15,982 nt of DNA, from NCBI GenBank assembly GCA_019115685.1, contig DXDC01000131.1, positions 1-15,982 of the forward strand, written 5' to 3'. The stretch comes from Candidatus Agrococcus pullicola. Lineage in GTDB: Bacteria; Actinomycetota; Actinomycetes; Actinomycetales; Microbacteriaceae. The position numbers and the translations under genes were made by a program. The stretch's first letter is position 1; every line of letters starts with the position of its first letter. The notes under the pieces were generated by a model. That model was given only the letters and a program-made list of their open reading frames with translations, was not told the DNA's origin and ran no database searches. Shown one piece after another: positions 1 to 6,879 of this stretch.

Positions 1-131
1 ACGGGCCGTCGGGAACCGAAACCGCGCGGGTAGGCATTGTCGGACCCACGCGCATGGACTACGCACGCAATATGGCAGCGGTCAGGGCAGTAGCACGCTA
101 CCTATCCCGACTGCTCAGTGAGGACGTATGA
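1..131 (+). CDS. hrcA: Heat-inducible transcription repressor HrcA, C-terminal fragment
   Basis: The frame is open from the first bases of the window and ends with TGA at 129-131. It translates to a tail containing [20 protein letters not shown] followed by [13 protein letters not shown], which is the conserved C-terminus of HrcA. HrcA is a winged-helix repressor that binds CIRCE operators of groE/dnaK-type heat-shock genes and needs GroEL to fold. Only the last 42 or so residues are visible; the start and the DNA-binding domain lie outside the window. The stop overlaps the dnaJ start (ATGA), so the two are translationally coupled. The hrcA-dnaJ pair is the usual actinobacterial arrangement for the second dnaJ copy. 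Identification rests on this short but very characteristic tail. Confidence 0.9.
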   Translation, partial: GPSGTETARVGIVGPTRMDYARNMAAVRAVARYLSRLLSEDV

Positions 132-1213
132 CAGACCACTACGCAACACTCGGCGTTGAACGCGACGCAAGTGCAACGGAGATCAAGCGCGCCTACAACA
201 GGCTCGCGAGGGAGCTGCACCCCGACCACAACGCCTCACCGGAGGCCGGAGAGCGCTTCAAGCTCGTCAATCACGCTTACGACGTGCTCTCGAACCCGGA
301 GAAGCGCGCCGCGTACGATCGCGGACCCGACTCGGGGATGGGCGGATTCGACTTCGGCGACATCTTCGGACAATTCTTCGGGGGCGGTCGCACACAGGGG
401 CCGATCCCGCGCCGACAGCCCGGCCAGGATTCACTGCTCCGGTTGAGTCTCACGCTCGACGAGGTGATGTTCGGCACGCACAAAGACATCCGGGTACAGA
501 CGGCGGTGCTGTGCGGCACCTGCAACGGTGCGTGCGCAGCTCCCGGTACACGCGAAGAGACCTGCGACATGTGTCAGGGCTCAGGGCACGTGCAGCGGCA
601 GGTGCGGTCGCTGCTCGGCACGATGGTCACGCAGCAGCCGTGCCAGCACTGCCGTGGCCATGGAACGGTGCTGCCGCACCCGTGCCCGGAATGCGACGGC
701 CACGGACGTGTTCGCGCCGAGAGTGTCATTCCCGTGGATGTGCCAGCGGGCGTCGACACCGGCCTGCGCATCCAACTGCCCGGCAAAGGCGAGGTCGGTG
801 AGGGTGGGGGCCCCGCAGGAACGCTGCACCTGGAAGTCGACGTCAAACACCACGATGTCTTCAGCCGTGACGGCGACGATCTGCTCGGCACCCTCGAGGT
901 TTCCCTGCCCGATGCGATGCTGGGAGCGACCGCGACCGTCGACGCTCTCGACGGACCGGCGACCGTCACGCTTCAGCCGGGTGTGATGGCCGGAGACGTG
1001 ATCACGGTTTCCGGCAGGGGTATCACGAAGCTACGTGGGTCGGGCCGAGGAGATCTTCGACTCGCGGTCCAGCTGATGACGCCCGGCAAGCTCGATACCA
1101 AGAGCCAACAACTGGTCAAGGACCTCAGGAAGCGCATAGGGGCTCCCGCGCCCAAACTCGCAAAATTCCAGCAGGGGCTGTTTGCGAGGCTCCGGGATCG
1201 CTTCCTTCGCTGA
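128..1213 (+). CDS. dnaJ: Chaperone protein DnaJ (HrcA-linked copy)
   Basis: This is a 361-residue type I Hsp40 co-chaperone that stimulates DnaK ATPase and delivers unfolded clients in the cytoplasm. The J domain occupies residues 1-66 with the essential HPD at 31-33. A short Gly/Phe-rich stretch follows (about 67-90). The zinc-binding region (129-196) has four Cys pairs: CGTC at 129, CDMC at 146, CQHC at 172 and CPEC at 186. C-terminal beta-domains run from about 197 to 340. The first zinc repeat reads CGTCNGAC, so the usual final glycine of CxxCxGxG is a cysteine; the metal ligands are intact. The start has a GAGG Shine-Dalgarno 4 bases upstream and overlaps hrcA by 4 bases. Position after hrcA rather than after dnaK-grpE suggests the dnaJ2 type. 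HrcA control is likely, but the operator would lie outside the window. Confidence 0.95.
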   Translation: MTDHYATLGVERDASATEIKRAYNRLARELHPDHNASPEAGERFKLVNHAYDVLSNPEKRAAYDRGPDSGMGGFDFGDIFGQFFGGGRTQGPIPRRQPGQDSLLRLSLTLDEVMFGTHKDIRVQTAVLCGTCNGACAAPGTREETCDMCQGSGHVQRQVRSLLGTMVTQQPCQHCRGHGTVLPHPCPECDGHGRVRAESVIPVDVPAGVDTGLRIQLPGKGEVGEGGGPAGTLHLEVDVKHHDVFSRDGDDLLGTLEVSLPDAMLGATATVDALDGPATVTLQPGVMAGDVITVSGRGITKLRGSGRGDLRLAVQLMTPGKLDTKSQQLVKDLRKRIGAPAPKLAKFQQGLFARLRDRFLR

Positions 1214-1929
1214 TGGCGCACTGCTATCTTCACGTGGATCTGACGCTGGGCGATGTCGGGCAACGCGTGGAGTTGAGCGAGACAGAAAGCCGACATGCGG
1301 CAGTCGCACGGCTTCGTGTTGGAGAACGTGTCATGCTGACCAGCGGTTCGGGCACGCTTGCCGAGGCGAGGGTGCTCGAGAGCGGAAAACGCTCGACGAC
1401 ACTCCTCGTCTTATCAGCTCGAGAGGTTCCGCGGCCCGAGTCGAAGTTCACGCTCGTGCAGGCGCTCGCAAAGGGAGAACGATCGGAGATCGCTGTTGCG
1501 GCTGCCACGGAACTCGGCGTGGATGCGATCGTGCCGTGGCAGGCCGAACGCTCGATCGTGCAGTGGCGAGGGGAGCGGGCCGACAAGGGTGTCCAGAAAT
1601 GGCAGTCGGCCGCAACAGAGGCCTCCAAACAGGCGATACGTCCCTGGATTCCCCACGTCGCCCCGCTTGCCGTCACGAGTGATCTCCGTGGCTTGGGTGC
1701 GGCACTCGTCGTGCTCGATCCCGAGTCGGAGCTGTCGCTTGTCGATGCGCTGGAGCAGGGGAGCACCGCATTCGTCGTCGGCCCTGAGGGCGGGATTTCG
1801 CCAACGGAATTGCAGGAACTCGAGGATGCCGGAGCCAAGCGCGTGCGCCTCGGGCAGGAAGTGCTGCGCACTTCGACCGCAGGTCTCGCGGCAATAGCGG
1901 CTGCTTCGCCCGTGCTCGGTCGCTGGTGA
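1213..1929 (+). CDS. rsmE: 16S rRNA (uracil(1498)-N(3))-methyltransferase RsmE
   Basis: This 238-residue protein has the normal RsmE length. RsmE uses S-adenosylmethionine to methylate N3 of U1498 in 16S rRNA of the assembled 30S subunit. An N-terminal PUA-like part covers about residues 1-70. A SPOUT methyltransferase domain follows, with EASKQAIR at 136-143, the cofactor-loop motif GPEGGIS at 190-196 and the knot motif LGQEVLRTSTA at 213-223; the family more often has LRTETA there. The start ATG shares one base with the dnaJ stop (TGATG) and has little Shine-Dalgarno sequence before it, so translation probably depends on re-initiation by ribosomes finishing dnaJ. The next gene begins 18 bases after its stop. 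Confidence 0.95.
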   Translation: MAHCYLHVDLTLGDVGQRVELSETESRHAAVARLRVGERVMLTSGSGTLAEARVLESGKRSTTLLVLSAREVPRPESKFTLVQALAKGERSEIAVAAATELGVDAIVPWQAERSIVQWRGERADKGVQKWQSAATEASKQAIRPWIPHVAPLAVTSDLRGLGAALVVLDPESELSLVDALEQGSTAFVVGPEGGISPTELQELEDAGAKRVRLGQEVLRTSTAGLAAIAAASPVLGRW

Positions 1930-1933
1930 GCGA

Positions 1934-1939
1934 TAGAAT
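1934..1939 (+). promoter_or_regulatory. Putative -10 element of a leaderless HIT-gene promoter
   Basis: TAGAAT matches the actinobacterial TANNNT -10 consensus and lies 7 bases before the ATG at 1947. Transcription would then begin at or next to the start codon. No convincing -35 hexamer is seen 16-18 bases upstream. The absence of a Shine-Dalgarno for this gene fits a leaderless mRNA. The same hexamer in nearly the same position precedes panB. Confidence 0.4.
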
Positions 1940-1946
1940 CACTGCC

Positions 1947-2294
1947 ATGAGCGACGAAAGCGTGTTCACGAAGATCATCAGCCGAGAGATCGAAGCGAGG
2001 ATCGTTGCGGAGAACGACCGCATTATCGCGTTCGAAGATATAGCGCCGCAGGCTCAGTGCCATGTGCTTGTTGTGCCGAAGACCACCGAGTACGCAACGG
2101 TAGAAGAACTGGCGGCCGGTGACCCGGTCCTGCTGGCGGAAATGGTCGCGTTGGCTCGCCCCATCGCGCTTGAGCGTGGCAACGGAGACTTCCGACTGGT
2201 CTTCAACAATGGTGAGAAGGCGGGCCAGACGGTGTTCCACGTACACATGCACGTGCTTTCCGGCCCGGAACTGAGTGAGGGAAATATTGCCTGA
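1947..2294 (+). CDS. HIT (histidine triad) family nucleotide-binding protein
   Basis: This is a 115-residue HIT protein of the HinT/protein-kinase-C-interacting type. The family hydrolyses nucleoside phosphoramidates and adenylylated conjugates. The histidine triad reads HVHMHV at residues 98-103, with the catalytic middle histidine at 100 preceded by GQTVF. The N-terminal VFTKIISREIEA, DIAPQA and HVLVVPK motifs are typical. The family often has a zinc-binding CxxC near the N-terminus; it is absent here. I chose ATG 1947, giving MSDESVF, over GTG 1926, which overlaps the rsmE stop, because family N-termini begin just before the VFTKI motif and because of the upstream TAGAAT element. The 3' end overlaps phoH. 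It is co-directional within the rRNA/chaperone operon; the physiological substrate cannot be read from sequence. Confidence 0.93.
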   Translation: MSDESVFTKIISREIEARIVAENDRIIAFEDIAPQAQCHVLVVPKTTEYATVEELAAGDPVLLAEMVALARPIALERGNGDFRLVFNNGEKAGQTVFHVHMHVLSGPELSEGNIA

Positions 2295-3282
2295 ATCGGA
2301 GGCTGTCCGAGAAGTAGACGGCGTAGCCATGGTACGGCTGCTCGGACCTCAAGACCGGCTACTCACACGATTGGAAAGAGAGTTTCCGCTCATTCGCGTT
2401 ACCGTGCGCGGAAACCAGATCTCGGTATCGGGGGACGACGAGCAGGTCGAGCAGGCTACGCGTCTCATTGACGAAATGGTGTCGCTCGTTGCGTCCGGGA
2501 CCGACCTCGGTGTGCAAGAGGTAGCGGAAGGGGCTCAATACATGAGAGACGGTGCACAGTCGTTCAACGATGCGGTTGGCGAAGTCATCCTGCAGCGCGG
2601 CAACAAGGTCATTCGGCCCAAGACCGAGGGCCAGCGCGCGTACACGGACGCGATAGAAGAGCACACGATCGTGTTCGGGATCGGACCGGCTGGTACGGGC
2701 AAGACGTACCTTGCGATGGCGAAAGCCGTTCAGGCGCTGCACCGTAAAGAAGTCAACCGCATTATCTTGACCAGGCCGGCGGTTGAAGCGGGAGAACGTT
2801 TGGGGTTCCTTCCCGGAACGCTCACGGACAAGATCGATCCGTACCTGAGACCGTTGTACGACGCGCTCAATGAGATGATGGACCCGGAGATTCTGCCGAA
2901 GCTGCTCACGACCGGCGTCGTCGAGGTTGCGCCGCTGGCATACATGCGAGGCAGGACGCTCAACGAATCGTTCATCGTGCTCGACGAGGCACAGAACACA
3001 ACACCGGAGCAGATGAAGATGTTCCTCACGAGACTGGGGTTCGGTTCGAAAATGGTCGTGACCGGCGACTCGACGCAGGTCGATCTTCCCGCTGGTACGA
3101 GTGGGCTCCAGGTCGCGGGCAGGGTGCTGCGGGGCATCGAAGATGTCCACTTCTCGAACCTCACGAGCGCGGATGTCGTGCGGCACAGCCTGGTCGGACG
3201 CATCGTCGATGCGTACACCGAGTATGACCAGCGGCAGATGGCGAAAGAGAAGATGCACAGAGAGCGCAAGGCCAGAAGGTGA
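2287..3282 (+). CDS. phoH: PhoH family protein (PhoH-like ATPase)
   Basis: This is a PhoH-type P-loop ATPase of about 331 residues. The Walker A motif GPAGTGKT is at 133-140 and the Walker B motif IVLDEAQ at about 230-236. The family signatures TRPAVEAGERLGFLPG and MKMFLTRLGFGSKMVVTGD are present. An N-terminal KH-like nucleic-acid-binding segment (about 15-75) precedes the ATPase, as in the phoH genes that sit beside ybeY and era. A role in RNA metabolism or ribosome maturation is inferred from this neighbourhood; the biochemical activity of the family is poorly defined. The start is uncertain. TTG 2287 has GAGGGA 4-9 bases upstream and overlaps the HIT stop by 8 bases. GTG 2275 and ATG 2329 are in-frame alternatives. 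The stop overlaps the GTG start of ybeY. Confidence 0.93.
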   Translation: MPESEAVREVDGVAMVRLLGPQDRLLTRLEREFPLIRVTVRGNQISVSGDDEQVEQATRLIDEMVSLVASGTDLGVQEVAEGAQYMRDGAQSFNDAVGEVILQRGNKVIRPKTEGQRAYTDAIEEHTIVFGIGPAGTGKTYLAMAKAVQALHRKEVNRIILTRPAVEAGERLGFLPGTLTDKIDPYLRPLYDALNEMMDPEILPKLLTTGVVEVAPLAYMRGRTLNESFIVLDEAQNTTPEQMKMFLTRLGFGSKMVVTGDSTQVDLPAGTSGLQVAGRVLRGIEDVHFSNLTSADVVRHSLVGRIVDAYTEYDQRQMAKEKMHRERKARR

Positions 3283-3734
3283 GCGTCGAACTGCTCAACG
3301 AGTCCGGTTGGGAAGTCGACGAAGCGAAGATCGTGCGGTGCGTCGAGTTCTGCCTCGCCAAGCTGCACGTGCATCCCGCCGCGGAAACGAGCGTCGCCCT
3401 CGTCGACACCGAGACCATGGAGCGCCTCCATGTGCAGTGGCTCGATCTCGACGGACCGACGGATGTGATGTCGTTCCCCATGGATGAACTTCGCCCGGGG
3501 ACCCCGGAGCGACCCACGCCTGCCGGTCTTCTCGGGGATGTCGTCCTGTGCCCGGAGGTCGCCGCTGAGCAAGCGCGGGAAGCGGGTCACGACTTCATGC
3601 ACGAAGTGCTGCTGCTGACGGTTCACTCCGTACTCCATCTGCTCGGCTACGACCATGCGGACGAGTTGGAGAGAACGGAGATGTTCACACTCCAGGATGA
3701 CCTGCTGAAAGAGTTCGTCGCCGCCGATGCTTGA
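3279..3734 (+). CDS. ybeY: Endoribonuclease YbeY (rRNA maturation factor)
   Basis: This 151-residue zinc endoribonuclease takes part in 3' processing of 16S rRNA and in quality control of 70S ribosomes. The metal-binding signature HSVLHLLGYDH at 116-126 supplies the three histidines H116, H120 and H126. The conserved upstream block GPTDVMSFPMDE begins at residue 59. The start is GTG, overlapping the phoH stop by 4 bases (GTGA), with AAGG 7 bases upstream inside phoH. The phoH-ybeY-CorC-era order is widely conserved and links the protein to ribosome assembly. The 3' end overlaps the next gene by 8 bases. Confidence 0.96.
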   Translation: MSVELLNESGWEVDEAKIVRCVEFCLAKLHVHPAAETSVALVDTETMERLHVQWLDLDGPTDVMSFPMDELRPGTPERPTPAGLLGDVVLCPEVAAEQAREAGHDFMHEVLLLTVHSVLHLLGYDHADELERTEMFTLQDDLLKEFVAADA

Positions 3735-4983
3735 GCTCACGTTCTTCCTCATCGCAGCCGTACTGATCGGTCTCGGCGCATGGCTGGCAGCATGCGACGC
3801 CGCACTGCAGGTCGTTTCGAGAGCCGATCTCGAGAAGATGTCCGAGAAGTCCCGTCGCCCCGGCGAACAGCTGCGCCGGATCGCAGACGCTATGACCGTG
3901 CACAGCATGGCCATCAACTTCGGCCGAGTGCTGAGCGAAGTGCTCGCCGCGATTCTCGTGACGCTCGCCGTCGACTCGCTCGTCGGCGACTGGTGGTGGA
4001 CGCTGCCGATCGCTGGGCTCGTCATGGTGCTCTCTTCATTCGTCGTCGTGGGCGCCTCGCCGAGAGCCGTAGGCCGGTCGCGCCCGGACAGCCTGCTGAC
4101 GTTCTCGGCGCCGCTCATCCGCACGACCCGCACGGTGCTCGGGCCGCTCGCAGAACTCATCGTCGCGATCGGTGATCGCATCACGCCGGGCAGAGCTCGG
4201 GCGCACGCGTTCGCCAATGAATCGCAGCTGCTGTCGATGGTCGACGAGGCCACGGACCGTCAGCTGATCGAGGAGGACGAGCGAGAGCTCATCCACTCGG
4301 TGTTCGAGTTCGGCGAGACGACGGTGCGTGAAGTCATGGTGCCGCGGCCCGACATGGAGACGATCGAGGCTGAGGCAACCGCGGAGGAGGCAATGCGCAT
4401 GTTTCTAGAGCAAGGCCTCAGTCGAATCCCCGTTATCGGTGAGGATCTGGATGATGTCGTCGGCATCCTTTATCTTCGCGACGTGGTGAAGTCCAGAGTC
4501 TGGCGGCCGAGCGAGCAGGAGCTTGCCCAGGGGCTGGCGCGGCCGGCGCACTGGGTTCCCGAATCGAAAAAGGCAGACGATGCGCTGACGTATCTACGGC
4601 AGCAGCAGGTGCACGTGGCCATGGTGGTGGACGAATACGGGTCAACCGCGGGCCTTGTGACGCTTGAAGATCTTGTCGAGGAACTCGTAGGGGAGATCGA
4701 GGACGAGTACGACAGAGCGGTCGACGACATCACACTCGTGGCTGAACGGGTCGTCGATGTCTCGTCACGGACGCTGGTTGAGGATCTGGGCGATGCGTTC
4801 GATCTCGAACTGGACGACGACGACGTCGACACGGTCGGAGGTCTCGTGCAGAAGCTGCTGGGGCAGGTGCTGGAGATCGGTGATGTTGCGGAGTACGAGG
4901 GGCTGCGGTTCGAAGTGCTCACGCTCGACGGCAAGGGGCGTCAAACGGGGCGCATACGAGTGACGAAGTTGGAATCCGCATGA
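3727..4983 (+). CDS. Hemolysin/CorC family membrane protein with CNNM (DUF21) and CBS domains
   Basis: This 418-residue integral membrane protein has three parts. The N-terminal DUF21/CNNM region has hydrophobic segments at about 5-22, 63-82 and 91-110. A pair of CBS domains (about 200-320) includes VREVMVPRPDM, DVVGILYLRDVV and VVDEYGSTAGLVTLEDLVEE. A C-terminal CorC_HlyC domain (about 335-415) contains VDTVGGLV and RFEVLTLDGKGRQTGRIRV. Relatives are implicated in magnesium/cobalt homeostasis; the name hemolysin is historical and does not imply toxicity. Adenine-nucleotide sensing by the CBS pair is a family inference. The N-terminal region is of the shorter, diverged actinobacterial type. 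The start overlaps ybeY by 8 bases and the stop overlaps era (ATGA), as usual for this operon. Confidence 0.9.
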   Translation: MLELTFFLIAAVLIGLGAWLAACDAALQVVSRADLEKMSEKSRRPGEQLRRIADAMTVHSMAINFGRVLSEVLAAILVTLAVDSLVGDWWWTLPIAGLVMVLSSFVVVGASPRAVGRSRPDSLLTFSAPLIRTTRTVLGPLAELIVAIGDRITPGRARAHAFANESQLLSMVDEATDRQLIEEDERELIHSVFEFGETTVREVMVPRPDMETIEAEATAEEAMRMFLEQGLSRIPVIGEDLDDVVGILYLRDVVKSRVWRPSEQELAQGLARPAHWVPESKKADDALTYLRQQQVHVAMVVDEYGSTAGLVTLEDLVEELVGEIEDEYDRAVDDITLVAERVVDVSSRTLVEDLGDAFDLELDDDDVDTVGGLVQKLLGQVLEIGDVAEYEGLRFEVLTLDGKGRQTGRIRVTKLESA

Positions 4984-5864
4984 CATTCAAAGCAGGCCTC
5001 ATCACATTCGTGGGGCGTCCGAACGCGGGAAAATCGACGTTGACGAACGCAATCCTGGGCGAGAAGATCGCTATAACATCGTCGAAGCCGCAGACGACGC
5101 GGCGAACCATCAGGGGCATTCTGACACGCGAGCACGACCAGATCGTGATCGTCGACACGCCGGGTATGCATCGACCGAGGACGCTGCTCGGACAACGGTT
5201 GAACAGTATGGTGCGGGAGACCATCGCAGACGTGGACGTCGTCTGTCTTTGCATCCCCGCTGACGAGGAGATCGGGCCAGGGGACCGCTTCATCGACAAC
5301 GAGGTCGGCACGAACGAGCGTGCGAAGAAGATTGCGGTCGTCACGAAGTCGGATCGCGTCAAGCCAGCACGGCTCGCACAGCAACTGACCGAGGTCGCGG
5401 CGCTCAGGGAATGGGATGCCGTGATTCCCGTGTCCGCCACGAAAGGAGAGCAGGTCGCAGAGCTCGTCGACGTCATTGCCGACCTGCTGCCGGAGTCGCC
5501 GAAGCTCTACCCCGATGAACAGGTTACGGAAGAAGTCACTTCGGATAGGATCGCGGAGCTCATCCGCGAGGCGTCTCTGGAAGAAGCACGCGATGAATTG
5601 CCGCACTCGATCATCGTGACCGTTGACGACATGATCGAGCGGGACGACGGTCTCATAGAGATTTTCGCGAATCTCTGGGTCGAACGAGACAGCCAGAAGG
5701 GCATAGTTATCGGCAGTGGCGGAGCACGGATCCGGCAGATCGGTCAGGACGCTCGAGCCGAGATCGAAGAACTCGTGAACGCAAGGGTGCACCTGGATTT
5801 GCGGGTCAAGATCGCAAAGGAATGGCAGGGCGACGCGAAGCAGCTGCGCCGATTCGGATACTGA
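4980..5864 (+). CDS. era: GTPase Era
   Basis: Era (294 residues) is an essential GTPase that binds the 3' end of 16S rRNA and assists 30S assembly. The GTPase motifs are all present: GRPNAGKST at 12-20 (P loop), PQTTR in the switch I region near 37-41, DTPG at 59-62, TKSD at 122-125 and SAT at 152-154. The C-terminal KH RNA-binding domain carries GSGGARIRQIG at 245-255. ATG overlaps the stop of the preceding gene. Era closes the plus-strand operon: the next gene, panB, is on the opposite strand with only a 4-base gap. In many relatives era is followed by recO or other plus-strand genes, so this junction may be a local rearrangement (inference). No intrinsic terminator is obvious at its 3' end. 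Confidence 0.97.
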   Translation: MTFKAGLITFVGRPNAGKSTLTNAILGEKIAITSSKPQTTRRTIRGILTREHDQIVIVDTPGMHRPRTLLGQRLNSMVRETIADVDVVCLCIPADEEIGPGDRFIDNEVGTNERAKKIAVVTKSDRVKPARLAQQLTEVAALREWDAVIPVSATKGEQVAELVDVIADLLPESPKLYPDEQVTEEVTSDRIAELIREASLEEARDELPHSIIVTVDDMIERDDGLIEIFANLWVERDSQKGIVIGSGGARIRQIGQDARAEIEELVNARVHLDLRVKIAKEWQGDAKQLRRFGY

Positions 5865-5868
5865 GCGA

Positions 5869-6723
5869 CTACTCGTACTCGTGTTCGCTGGACGGGTACG
5901 CACCGGATTGGACATCCTCCTGGAACGCCCTTGCAGCATCTTCGAGCGCCTGCCCGATCTGAGCATACTGCTTGACGAAGCGAGGGATGCGCCCGGTCGT
6001 GAAGCCTGCCCAGTCGGTCCAGACCAGCAACTGACCGTCGCAGTGCGGCCCGGCGCCGACGGAAAGGGTCGGGATGTTGAGCGCCTCTGTAACGGCTTTC
6101 GCCGCGTCAGAGGGCACCATCTCCAGCACGATCGCAAACGCTCCGGCGTCCTCTATGGCCTTCGCGTCCGCCAGCAGTTGCTGGATACCGTCATCGCCGC
6201 GCCCTTGAATCACGTGACCGCCGAGCCCGTGTTCGGACTGCGGCGTGAAGCCCACGTGCCCCATCACGGGAATACCCGACTCGACGATGCGCCGGGTCTG
6301 CTCGGCGACGCGGACTCCGCCCTCGAGCTTGACGGCGTGCACTCCGGCTTCCTTCATGAACCGTGTCGCCGTGTGGAGGGCTTCGAGGGGGCCGGACTCG
6401 TAGGAGCCGAACGGCAGATCGGCCACCACCAGCGCGCGTTGCGCACCCCGCGCAACAGCGGATGCGAGCGGAATGAGCTCATCGACCGTCACGGGAAGTG
6501 TCGTCTCGTATCCGAACACGGTGTTGCCGGCAGAGTCGCCGACGAGCATGAAGTCGATGCCGGCACGGTCGAAGACCGATGCCGAGAGGTAATCGTAACT
6601 CGTCAGCCCTGTGATCTTCAGCCCCTCGCGCTTCGCTCTGTTGAAGTGCCTGACTCGAATGCGTTTCGGAGCGGACTTCGACGACGAAGCGGAACTGGAA
6701 CCGTAGGCTCGGATTTCACTCAT
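5869..6723 (-). CDS. panB: 3-methyl-2-oxobutanoate hydroxymethyltransferase (ketopantoate hydroxymethyltransferase)
   Basis: PanB (284 residues) transfers a hydroxymethyl group from 5,10-methylene-tetrahydrofolate to alpha-ketoisovalerate, making ketopantoate, the first committed step toward pantothenate and coenzyme A. The TIM-barrel metal and substrate residues are present: VGDS with D63, ADLPFGSY with D102, KLEGG with K132 and E134, and EMVP with E201. The LKITGLTSYD block is at residues 35-44. A Ser-rich N-terminal extension of about 20 residues precedes the barrel, common in actinobacteria. The gene is convergent with era and divergent from glnA2. It has no Shine-Dalgarno; a TAGAAT -10-like element ends 6 bases before the ATG, pointing to a leaderless transcript. 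No panC or panD is nearby, so it is probably a stand-alone unit. Confidence 0.96.
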   Translation of the reverse strand: MSEIRAYGSSSASSSKSAPKRIRVRHFNRAKREGLKITGLTSYDYLSASVFDRAGIDFMLVGDSAGNTVFGYETTLPVTVDELIPLASAVARGAQRALVVADLPFGSYESGPLEALHTATRFMKEAGVHAVKLEGGVRVAEQTRRIVESGIPVMGHVGFTPQSEHGLGGHVIQGRGDDGIQQLLADAKAIEDAGAFAIVLEMVPSDAAKAVTEALNIPTLSVGAGPHCDGQLLVWTDWAGFTTGRIPRFVKQYAQIGQALEDAARAFQEDVQSGAYPSSEHEYE

Positions 6724-6729
6724 GCATAG

Positions 6730-6735
6730 ATTCTA
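6730..6735 (-). promoter_or_regulatory. Putative -10 element of a leaderless panB promoter
   Basis: Read on the minus strand this is TAGAAT, followed by 6 bases and the panB ATG. That puts the expected transcription start exactly on the A of the start codon. It matches TANNNT. There is no clear -35 box 16-18 bases upstream and no Shine-Dalgarno, consistent with a leaderless actinobacterial promoter. Confidence 0.45.
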
Positions 6736-6865
6736 GTTGGTTGCGTCGTCCCGGTCCCCGATCTGGGGCGCTCGTTGGCGTCTAGGTTCTGGAGCATCAT
6801 TGCGCTGTAGCGACACCGCGCCATTGGTGACTCGATACCTCGGGGAGCACTACTGTTGAGGGAGC

Positions 6866-6875
6866 AGGAAAGGGG
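6866..6875 (+). promoter_or_regulatory. Ribosome binding site deciding the glnA2 start
   Basis: AGGAAAGGGG ends 4 bases before ATG 6880. It supports that start over the in-frame TTG at 6856, which lacks a binding site and would place this purine run inside the coding sequence. A TANNNT-like TACTGT at 6851-6856 could be the -10 element of a short leader, but it has no convincing -35 partner. Confidence 0.55.
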
Positions 6876-6879
6876 CGAG

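Noticed and set aside
1926..1946. GTG 1926 as the HIT-protein start, overlapping the rsmE stop
   Set aside because: It adds seven residues not typical of the family and has no Shine-Dalgarno, whereas ATG 1947 matches family N-termini and the TAGAAT spacing.
1230..2330. 366-codon minus-strand open frame opposite rsmE and the HIT gene
   Set aside because: Its translation is Ser/Arg/Thr-rich low-complexity sequence without family motifs, and the plus strand carries clear RsmE and HIT signatures.
2730..4253. Long 507-codon minus-strand open frame opposite phoH, ybeY and the CorC gene
   Set aside because: It lies entirely antisense to three well-identified genes, is Ser/Arg/Thr-rich with no recognisable motif, and is explained by codon bias in GC-rich DNA.
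4941..6137. 398-codon minus-strand open frame opposite era
   Set aside because: It is antisense to era and overlaps the true panB frame; the Era motifs on plus and PanB motifs in another minus frame account for the region.
6724..6879. Search for GlnR or AmtR operators before glnA2
   Set aside because: CTAG-containing segments are present, but none matches the known spaced half-sites well enough to call.
6856..6879. TTG 6856 as the glnA2 start
   Set aside because: It has no binding site, and the purine run AGGAAAGGGG is ideally placed for ATG 6880 instead.
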